This document shows positions 1 to 5,398 of a stretch of DNA of 6,032 nt, piece after piece (within the stretch, counting starts at the first letter, position 1; every line of letters starts with the position of its first letter). Source of the stretch: an uncultured Clostridia bacterium (GTDB lineage: Bacteria; Bacillota; Clostridia; TANB77; CAG-508). Location of the stretch: the NCBI GenBank assembly GCA_934167365.1, contig CAKPKU010000082.1:1-6032 (forward strand), read 5' to 3'. The notes beneath the pieces were generated by a model. The model saw nothing but the letters and a program-made list of their open reading frames with translations, had not been told where the DNA came from and did not search any database. The translations under genes and the position numbers were made by a program.

Positions 1-61
1 TTACTGCTCTTACATTTGAATAACTTTTTGACTCATATAAATTACTAATCGCTTTACTCAT
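1..61 (-). CDS. 5' end of an unidentified gene (truncated by window edge)
   Basis: Reading leftward from an ATG at 61-59, twenty codons stay open to the window edge; the peptide begins MSKAISNLYESKSY and reaches position 2. A clear ribosome binding site, GGAGGT on the minus strand (67-72), sits 5 nt before the ATG. This supports a real start rather than a chance frame. The fragment is too short to place in a family and I do not recognise it. It lies downstream of the amidase gene in the same direction, separated from it by the palindromic repeat E1. I see no convincing separate promoter in 62-147, so it could be read from its own weak promoter or by read-through past E1. Confidence 0.6.
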   Translation of the reverse strand, partial: MSKAISNLYESKSYSNVRAV

Positions 62-147
62 TTTATACCTCCATTTTTATATGAATTTATTTTAACATAA
101 TCAAATTTAGAATGATAGCTTTTGACCACTTATTCTAATTTTTTGGA

Positions 148-280
148 GGAAGAAGGAGGTGGTAGGGGACGGTTCTCTTTTCCACACCCATGGAATTTGG
201 GACACATTTCCTTTAGGTAATATGTCCCAAATTCCATGGGTGTGGAAAAGAGAACCGTCCCCTACCACCCTCCTTCTTCC
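148..280. repeat. Long palindromic repeat element E1 (REP/MITE-like, GGGGACGGTTCT family)
   Basis: Positions 148-280 form an almost perfect inverted repeat. The arms 160-204 and 223-267 pair over 45 bp without mismatch, and pairing extends through purine-rich outer ends (148-159 with 268-280) broken only by one unpaired base. The 18-nt loop is 205-222. The core 165-262 begins GGGGACGGTTCTCTTTTCC and ends with its reverse complement. It matches the second copy, E2, at 89 of 98 positions when E2 is read on the opposite strand. No protein is encoded in it. As RNA it would fold into a very stable hairpin just 3' of the amidase gene, so it may end or protect that transcript, but the minus-strand exit side has no good T-run. 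It resembles non-autonomous repeats mobilised in trans by Y1 (REP-associated tyrosine) transposases; that link is inference. The whole gap 62-329 holds only this element and pyrimidine-rich plus-strand sequence. Confidence 0.9.
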
Positions 281-329
281 CTCTGTCTTCTTCTTTTTCC
301 TTTTTTCTCTTTTATCTTTCCTTTATTCA

Positions 330-2525
330 TTAAGAAAAGTATTCTTCCAAACCTTCAACAATTCCATCAACAATCTTTTTTTGATAATTTTCATCTGCTA
401 ATAATTTATCTTCTTCAGAATTGCTTAAGAATCCCATTTCTACAATTGTTGTTGGTACTGTACACCAATTAATTCCTGACATATCATCTGTTCTTGTTAC
501 TCCCCTATTTTGTGCCCCTGTTTTTTTGCATATATTGTCTAAAATTACTTTAGATAAGGAATAACTTTCTTGTGCTATGTTTCCATTATATTTATTTTGT
601 GATGTTTGGCACATTGTTAATACACCTTTAGCGGAGCTACTGTCTGCCGAATTTGCATGTATTCGTATAAATGCATCAGCTGAATTTTCATTCGCAATTT
701 TTGCCCTTTGGCTATTACTTAAGTCTACATTTTCACTTGTTCTTGTCATTATTACTTTGTAACCTTTTTTGGTTAGCTCTTCTTGTAATAATAATGAAAC
801 TTTCAAATTTAATTCAGATTCTTTTTGACCAGTTGCCACTCCTGTTGCTCCAGTAGTAACTTTTGCTTTAGTTTCAGTTGCTCCTGGTCCAATTGGCTCT
901 TTTTCTGAATTTCCTTTTAGTTGGTGTCCTGCATCTATTACTATAAGTTTGCCTTCTGATGTGTTGTTGTTTTGTATTTGTTCATCTCCGCCTAAATTAT
1001 TTATATCATTATTTTTTGTTTGCTCTAATTTTTTAGTATTTACATTATATTTATAATCACTTAACTCATTATTGTATGAAATATCCTTATAATTAGATAT
1101 ATAATTTTTCCATATATATCCATTGTTTTTTTCTTCTGGTGTCCAATATATATATACATTTCCATCTTGTATATAATTTAAAGCTCCATTAAAGAGCTCA
1201 TCTCTTTTTTGTATACTTGCTGTATATTCTTTTACTGCTTTTTCCAAAGTATATCCTTCATAATCATTTATAACTATACCAACTTCTAAATAACAAGCTT
1301 GTTGTGAATTATTATATTTTTCAGACTTTTTTTCAAGCTCTTCTTTTGCTAGGTTTTTAGCCTTTTCCATTATTTCACTATTATAATCATTTTCTTCAAT
1401 GTAGCCTTGCATTACAATTGCATACATTAAATTATCAGACTTTCTTTGTATATTAGTATATACTATATTTACAGGTCCATCTGACATATCAATATCTGCA
1501 TGAACATTCATGCTATTTTCTGGTGCAAATACAGGTATTTTTTTGTTTTCAATTATGTCTTGATTTTCATATTTTCCATCATATATATTTGTATTTCCCT
1601 TAAATCTGTTATATATTGCAATTTGCTCATAATATTTTTTCATTGGAATTGTTATTATTGAATTGTCCTTATATATATAAATGCATCTTGATGAAAAACT
1701 ATATTCTAATTCATTGTTGCTATTATAGTTGCTTAAAATTTTAAAAACTTTATCTTCTATTTCAGCGTATTTTTGTGCCCTTTCTTGCTTTTCTTTTTCA
1801 GTTTCAAACTCAAAATTATCATTTTCACTGTTTTTAGTCATGTCTGGCTCATCAATTATGCTACTTCCATCTCCTCCTGATGTTGCCTCCACAATTAATG
1901 AATCATATGCACATTTTGATATGATACTTTTTATGCCTGCATCTTTTGTGAATAAATCGTTAAATTTAATTTCATTGCCTGTTGATAAATCAATATTTAT
2001 TCCTATATTCTTTAGATTATTTTCATCGTATTTATATGAGCTTATTGATAATACATTTGCAAAATTTGCAGTACAATTTGTATATATATTAATGTATTCA
2101 CTTGTACTATTTTTATCATATAAGTTCATTATTTTATCTTTGATATAGTCATTTATTTTTTGCTGTAATTCTACATCTTTTAAACCATCTATTTGAATAT
2201 AATTTCCTTCTACTTGATATTTTCCATCTGATTTTTTTGTTCCATCTGTAAAATTTACATTTATTATTTTTAAATAATTTTCATAATAAGTATCTTGTAT
2301 AGAGCTTATACCTGGTGTATCATCTGAATTGTTATTACTATTTTGATTTTTAGAATCTACTATTTGAGTATTCTGATTTAAACTAACATTCTTTTTATTT
2401 TTTAAAATACATATTACTGTGATTCCTATACAAATAATTGCGAATATACTTAAAAAGATTATCATATTTCTAGTTTCGTGACCTTTTTTTCCACCTTTTT
2501 CACTTTTATTATTTAACTGGGACAT
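330..2525 (-). CDS. Membrane-anchored N-acetylmuramoyl-L-alanine amidase (Amidase_3) with PdaC/DUF3298-like ectodomain
   Basis: This 731-aa protein hydrolyses the amide bond between MurNAc and L-alanine in peptidoglycan, acting outside the cell. Residues 1-20 are basic and residues 21-41 form one hydrophobic segment, so it is probably a membrane-tethered enzyme with the bulk outside. An Asn/Ser-rich linker follows. Residues about 85-300 resemble the DUF4163/DUF3298 region seen in PdaC and RsiV ectodomains (IDGLKDVELQQKINDYIK; LSTGNEIKFNDLF). Residues about 325-520 match nothing I know. The Amidase_3 domain covers 525-731 with all expected zinc and catalytic residues: H534 (IDAGHQ), E569 (KESELNL), H623 (IRIHANS) and E696 (VEMGFLSN). 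An insertion after DAGHQ carrying EPIGPG is typical of a clostridial subgroup. Start chosen at ATG 2525 because AAGGAGG (2532-2538) lies 6 nt upstream; it overlaps the end of the PstS-like gene by 17 bp, which suggests translational coupling. Confidence 0.93.
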   Translation of the reverse strand: MSQLNNKSEKGGKKGHETRNMIIFLSIFAIICIGITVICILKNKKNVSLNQNTQIVDSKNQNSNNNSDDTPGISSIQDTYYENYLKIINVNFTDGTKKSDGKYQVEGNYIQIDGLKDVELQQKINDYIKDKIMNLYDKNSTSEYINIYTNCTANFANVLSISSYKYDENNLKNIGINIDLSTGNEIKFNDLFTKDAGIKSIISKCAYDSLIVEATSGGDGSSIIDEPDMTKNSENDNFEFETEKEKQERAQKYAEIEDKVFKILSNYNSNNELEYSFSSRCIYIYKDNSIITIPMKKYYEQIAIYNRFKGNTNIYDGKYENQDIIENKKIPVFAPENSMNVHADIDMSDGPVNIVYTNIQRKSDNLMYAIVMQGYIEENDYNSEIMEKAKNLAKEELEKKSEKYNNSQQACYLEVGIVINDYEGYTLEKAVKEYTASIQKRDELFNGALNYIQDGNVYIYWTPEEKNNGYIWKNYISNYKDISYNNELSDYKYNVNTKKLEQTKNNDINNLGGDEQIQNNNTSEGKLIVIDAGHQLKGNSEKEPIGPGATETKAKVTTGATGVATGQKESELNLKVSLLLQEELTKKGYKVIMTRTSENVDLSNSQRAKIANENSADAFIRIHANSADSSSAKGVLTMCQTSQNKYNGNIAQESYSLSKVILDNICKKTGAQNRGVTRTDDMSGINWCTVPTTIVEMGFLSNSEEDKLLADENYQKKIVDGIVEGLEEYFS

Positions 2526-3456
2526 ATCCTGCCTCCTTAGCCACATTTTGTCCTCTTTCTGAAAGCATTGCATTAACTAATTTTCTTGTATTACTATTTT
2601 CTGGTTCATTTTTATTTATTACAATGTAATATGCTGTTTGAATTGGATATGAACCATCTTTTATTGTATCATATGATGGTTTTACACCATTTACTCCTAT
2701 TAATTTGATACCTTGGGCTACGCTTGAATCAATTTTGTCATACATAGTTGTTGCATAATAATAGTATGAATAACCAATTGAGTCTTTACCATTGTTGTAG
2801 TCTGCAACAACTTTTATTATTCCTTCCATTGTTTCAATTATATTTTTTACAGGATCCATAATTTTTTTATCTTTCATAACTAAAGATAACATCCCAGTTT
2901 GACTTCCTGAATTTGTAGGTCTTTGATATGGTATTATTTTTTCATCATCTCCTCCAACTTCAGACCAGTTAGTTATTTCTCCTGTATATATTTTCTGAAT
3001 TTGCTCTAATGTTAGGTTATCTACTTTGTTTTGACCATTTACATAAAATACAAATCCTTCTTTTACAACCGGAATTACTTCTAATTCCACACCTTTTTCT
3101 TTTGCTAAATTAAGCTCTTCTTCTGATGGCTCTGTTACAACTATTAAATCCGCTTCTCCATTAATTAATTTTACATATCCTGGATGTGTATTTGTATAAT
3201 TTAAATCTTCCTCATTTACATCTTTTCCTGTGAAATTTTTTATAAATGCATTAGTTAATGGTTGTGTTGCAAGTGATGCATCTACTCTTGGGTAATTTTC
3301 TAATGTAAATATTGGCTCTGTAGATATTTGTGTGTCTTGATTTGTACCTATATTATTGTTGCTTTTTTTACCATATTTTGTATAAGCAAATATACACCCT
3401 CCTATTATAATAATCATTACTATTATTGTAATAATAGCTCTTGTTTTTTTGTTCAT
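2509..3456 (-). CDS. Orphan PstS-like substrate-binding protein (PBP-like, phosphate family)
   Basis: A 315-aa extracytoplasmic solute-binding protein of the phosphate-binding PBP-like superfamily. Residues 1-20 are a basic start (KKTR) and a long hydrophobic stretch ending GGC at 19-21. This could be a lipoprotein signal with Cys21 lipidated, or an uncleaved membrane anchor; the Gly at -2 makes the lipobox imperfect. Family signatures are clear: YPRVDASLAT (55-64) in the place of the first ligand loop, LTLEQIQKIYTGEITNWSEV (148-167), which is the hallmark PstS segment, and TNSGSQTGM (181-189), equivalent to the SGSGT ligand loop. The usual DGSST-like loop is changed to DASLAT. ATG 3456 follows AAGGAGG by 8 nt. 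The next gene is the amidase, not pstC/pstA/pstB, so this protein probably senses or presents an anion, or has a new ligand (inference). A near-consensus promoter lies about 85 bp upstream. Confidence 0.9.
   Translation of the reverse strand: MNKKTRAIITIIVMIIIIGGCIFAYTKYGKKSNNNIGTNQDTQISTEPIFTLENYPRVDASLATQPLTNAFIKNFTGKDVNEEDLNYTNTHPGYVKLINGEADLIVVTEPSEEELNLAKEKGVELEVIPVVKEGFVFYVNGQNKVDNLTLEQIQKIYTGEITNWSEVGGDDEKIIPYQRPTNSGSQTGMLSLVMKDKKIMDPVKNIIETMEGIIKVVADYNNGKDSIGYSYYYYATTMYDKIDSSVAQGIKLIGVNGVKPSYDTIKDGSYPIQTAYYIVINKNEPENSNTRKLVNAMLSERGQNVAKEAGYVPVK
2532..2538 (-). promoter_or_regulatory. Ribosome binding site of the amidase gene, inside the PstS-like gene
   Basis: AAGGAGG on the minus strand, 6 nt before ATG 2525. 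It decides the start of the amidase: a longer in-frame start at 2573 has no such site and would deepen the overlap with the PstS-like gene to 65 bp. It lies within the codons for the last residues of the PstS-like protein (KEAGYVPVK), so ribosomes finishing that gene can restart at once. Confidence 0.8.
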
Positions 3457-3482
3457 ATTATCATCCTCCTTTAATATTTAGA

Positions 3483-3503
3483 TTGTATAATTTTCTTATA
3501 CAA
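3483..3503 (-). promoter_or_regulatory. Perfect dyad in the leader of the PstS-like/amidase operon
   Basis: TTGTATAA, five bases, TTATACAA: a perfect 8-bp inverted repeat between the promoter at 3541-3569 and the ribosome binding site at 3465-3471. On the RNA it would be a weak hairpin with loop GAAAA, ending about 11 nt before the ribosome binding site. On DNA it could be an operator site roughly 30-50 bp after the expected transcription start. No T-run follows it, so it is not a terminator. In sequence this AT-rich, part of the symmetry could be chance. Confidence 0.4.
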
Positions 3504-3540
3504 AATCTTTTTTGTAAATTTTTGTGCTTGCTTTTTCTGC

Positions 3541-3569
3541 ATTATATATATAAGTATCTTGTAAGTCAA
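3541..3569 (-). promoter_or_regulatory. Sigma-A type promoter of the PstS-like/amidase operon
   Basis: On the minus strand, TTGACT (3569-3564) and TATAAT (3546-3541) are separated by exactly 17 bp. This is a near-consensus housekeeping promoter. Transcription would start near 3534, leaving a leader of about 78 nt before ATG 3456. The -35 box lies 9 bp from the end of repeat E2, with only the T7 run of the presumed terminator and two bases between them, so termination of the ATPase transcript and initiation of the next one are packed together. Confidence 0.8.
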
Positions 3570-3570
3570 C

Positions 3571-3676
3571 AAAAAAATGGGGACGGTTCTCTTTTCCACA
3601 AACATGGAAAAAGGGACATATTATCAAAAGGAAATGTGTCCCAAATTCCATGAATGTGGAAAAGAGAACCGTCCCC
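3571..3676 (-). terminator. Probable rho-independent terminator of the AAA+ ATPase gene, formed by E2
   Basis: Reading the minus strand, the 98-bp hairpin of E2 begins 35 nt after the ATPase stop codon. Its closing arm ends ...ACCGTCCCC, followed at once by A and seven T residues (3578-3571). A GC-rich stem base followed by a U-run is the layout of an intrinsic terminator, though the stem is far longer than usual. It would insulate the downstream promoter at 3541-3569. Confidence 0.6.
3579..3676. repeat. Palindromic repeat element E2, inverted copy of E1
   Basis: A 98-bp inverted repeat beginning GGGGACGGTTCTCTTTTCC at 3579 and ending with its reverse complement at 3676. Outer arms pair perfectly for 22 bp. 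The inner arms carry mismatches (aa/tt and aaa/ttt positions) that E1 lacks. The short asymmetric loop allows orientation to be read: E2 matches E1 only when reverse-complemented, with 9 differences in 98. On its 3677-3702 side it is flanked by a pyrimidine tract (TTTCCTCCCCCCTCCTCC), similar to the flank of E1; the other side is an A-run instead. With the terminator, promoter and leader it accounts for the whole gap 3457-3711. Confidence 0.88.
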
Positions 3677-3711
3677 TTTCCTCCCCCCTCCTCCTTTTTG
3701 CTTTCGAAATT

Positions 3712-5301
3712 TTAACTAGCAAATCCGATTTTTCTTATTACTTCTTCTTTAAAAGTTATTGTTTTTATTGCATTTTCTATATCTGTTTTTATTATTGAAT
3801 TTATTGCTTTACTGTCAGTTTGTATGATTCTGTTAGCTTGTTCAAATTTTATTTTTTCAAACAAGTTCCTAACATACCTTCCATTTCCAAAATATTTTTC
3901 TTTTTTTGCCTTTTTAAAATTGCTTATTAATATTTCTTTGCATTTATCTGATAATTTATATTTTTCTTTTTTGCACATTTTTTCAAATATCTCCAATAGA
4001 TCAGTTTCATTATAATCAGGAAAATTTATTGTGAATTGGATTCTGCTTTCAAAACCCGGATTAAGCTTTATTAGGTTTTCCATTTCTTCTGTATATCCTG
4101 CAAGTATTATGCAAATTTCATTTCTGTGGTCTTCCATTTCTTTTATCAATGTTGCAATGGCTTCTTCTTCAAAGCCTCCTCTTCTGTCAGATACTAAACT
4201 ATATGCTTCATCAATAAATAGTACTCCACCTATTGCTTTTTCTACTATATTATGTACTTTTTGTGCAGTCCATCCTACAAATTTATCTATTAAATCTCTA
4301 CCATGAATTTCTACAAACTCACCACTTCCGCTTAAAATACTTTCTTCTTCAAAAATCTTTCCAATTATTCTAGCTATACTTGTTTTTCCGGTTCCTGGAT
4401 TTCCTGTAAAACACATATGTAGTGATGGCATTTGTCCTCTTTCTTTATTTAATTTAACATAATTAAGGATTTTTTCCATTTGTTTTTTTATTTCATCTAG
4501 TCCTATTAAATCATTTAATTCTTCTTTGGCTTTTTTATCTTTATTTTTGCTTTTTAGGTTTTCTCTTCTCTTTGTTTCATTTTTTGAATAAAATTCTTTA
4601 TTTTTCTTTAACATTTGCTTGTCTATGAAATCTAGATTTTTACTTCTACATTCTATTACCAACTTTGTAACCATATTTTTTAACATCCAAAAAGGTACAT
4701 CTGCATACTCATTTAAATCCTGTTTTCTATATTTTAATTGATATTCATTAAATTTATTTTTACAATATATAACTTTATCATCTAAAGAAATTTTATTTAT
4801 TGTCATTCTAAATAAGGCTAATTCTCCAAGTTCGGCATCTATTTCTCCTTCACAAAAATTTGTATCCTCAAATATAAAAATTTTATTTTGAAATTGATTA
4901 ATAATTCTCTTTAAATTATCAAATTCATCATTATAATCGATTCTCAAATTCCTATCATTGATAACAATAATTGAATCATCTATTCCTGAAATTTTGTCAA
5001 ATGGACATGCTCTTCTACTATTTATAACTTTATCAAGATAACATATTTTTTCATTTTCAATAATGTTATATTTTTTAAAAATTTTAGAGCATACTTTTAA
5101 TAAATCATTTAATAAATTATAAGATGAATTATTTCTTACAATTATGTTGTAATTTCCAAAGTTTAATTTGTTGTTTTGTTTCAACTTTATATACGTTATT
5201 ATTTCTTTGAAAACTTCTTTGTTTTGTATAACTCCACATAAGTTATCTAGATCCTCTAATATTTTTTCATCTTCTGCATCTAATTTGTAATTATTTAACA
5301 T
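3712..5301 (-). CDS. CbbX/SpoVK-class AAA+ ATPase with an N-terminal degenerate AAA domain
   Basis: A 529-aa cytoplasmic protein whose C-terminal half is an intact AAA+ remodelling ATPase of the CbbX/SpoVK/EccA class. Walker A is GNPGTGKT (300-307), Walker B is VLFIDEA (360-366), the pore-loop segment is KFVGWTAQKV (340-349), sensor 1 is ILAGYTEEM (399-407), the arginine finger is R420 in NPGFESR, and sensor 2 is GNGRYVRN (472-479). Residues about 24-225 look like a second copy that has lost its nucleotide site: IKLKQNNKLNF...YNIIV (38-55) lines up with VKLNKERGQMPS...LHMCF, but RNNSSYNLL replaces GNPGTGKTS and IIVIND (111-116) replaces VLFIDE. A highly charged linker (about 228-262) joins them. 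SpoVK itself is near 320 aa. ATG 5301 follows AGGAGG by 6 nt. Such enzymes form hexamers that remodel partner proteins; the partner here is unknown. It lies downstream of a WYL regulator. Confidence 0.9.
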   Translation of the reverse strand: MLNNYKLDAEDEKILEDLDNLCGVIQNKEVFKEIITYIKLKQNNKLNFGNYNIIVRNNSSYNLLNDLLKVCSKIFKKYNIIENEKICYLDKVINSRRACPFDKISGIDDSIIVINDRNLRIDYNDEFDNLKRIINQFQNKIFIFEDTNFCEGEIDAELGELALFRMTINKISLDDKVIYCKNKFNEYQLKYRKQDLNEYADVPFWMLKNMVTKLVIECRSKNLDFIDKQMLKKNKEFYSKNETKRRENLKSKNKDKKAKEELNDLIGLDEIKKQMEKILNYVKLNKERGQMPSLHMCFTGNPGTGKTSIARIIGKIFEEESILSGSGEFVEIHGRDLIDKFVGWTAQKVHNIVEKAIGGVLFIDEAYSLVSDRRGGFEEEAIATLIKEMEDHRNEICIILAGYTEEMENLIKLNPGFESRIQFTINFPDYNETDLLEIFEKMCKKEKYKLSDKCKEILISNFKKAKKEKYFGNGRYVRNLFEKIKFEQANRIIQTDSKAINSIIKTDIENAIKTITFKEEVIRKIGFAS

Positions 5302-5317
5302 ATATAACCTCCTAAAA

Positions 5318-5364
5318 AATCCACATTATTTATGTATTAATTATACATTAACATAATGTGGATT
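5318..5364 (-). promoter_or_regulatory. 47-bp dyad before the AAA+ gene: candidate operator and/or terminator
   Basis: Twelve-bp perfect arms, AATCCACATTAT (5318-5329) and its complement (5353-5364), are centred on 5341. The interior 5332-5348 (ATGTAT...TACAT) is also nearly symmetrical. Two readings fit. As DNA, the dyad covers a TATAAT box (5345-5340), so a bound dimer would block the promoter. As minus-strand RNA, the hairpin is followed directly by a T-run (ATTTTTT up to 5314) and could end transcription from the WYL gene; only four G/C pairs in each arm make it a modest stem. It ends only a few bases from the ribosome binding site AGGAGG (5313-5308), so a folded leader could also affect translation. 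Confidence 0.55.
5340..5345 (-). promoter_or_regulatory. Possible -10 box of the AAA+ ATPase gene
   Basis: TATAAT on the minus strand near the centre of the 5318-5364 dyad, 38 bp before ATG 5301. No good -35 box is present at 16-18 bp (TTTAAT or TTTTAA at best), so the promoter would be weak or need an activator. Co-transcription with the WYL gene is the alternative. Confidence 0.35.
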
Positions 5365-5398
5365 AAAATATGACTGGTCACATATTGCATATTATAAC

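Noticed and set aside
76..107. Promoter-like TTGATT-17-TATAAA on the minus strand before the gene at 1-61
   Set aside because: The -10 box ends only about 3 nt from the ribosome binding site GGAGGT, so the transcript would begin within it. More likely chance in AT-rich sequence.
148..280. E1 as a CRISPR repeat or a structured RNA gene
   Set aside because: There are only two copies in the window, more than 3 kb apart and inverted, with no regular spacers. The symmetry is that of a simple palindrome, not of a folded RNA family.
159..472. Two plus-strand open frames starting in or beside E1
   Set aside because: They translate the palindrome and then the antisense of the amidase gene. E1 is a repeat, the frames share no known protein, and the amidase frame opposite them is certain.
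577..2148. Plus-strand open frames opposite the amidase gene (577-762, 671-856, 1729-2148)
   Set aside because: All lie antisense to a gene with intact catalytic motifs. Their Phe/Ser/Leu-rich translations are what antisense reading of Lys/Asn/Glu-rich codons yields.
2526..2573. Longer amidase start at ATG 2573 (16 extra residues) or ATG 2546
   Set aside because: The extra codons are the end of the PstS-like gene read in another frame, with no good ribosome binding site. ATG 2525 has AAGGAGG at 6 nt.
3441..3798. Two plus-strand open frames across the PstS-like leader and E2
   Set aside because: They run through the promoter, the palindrome and antisense ATPase sequence, with low-complexity Phe/Leu-rich ends typical of antisense AT-rich DNA.
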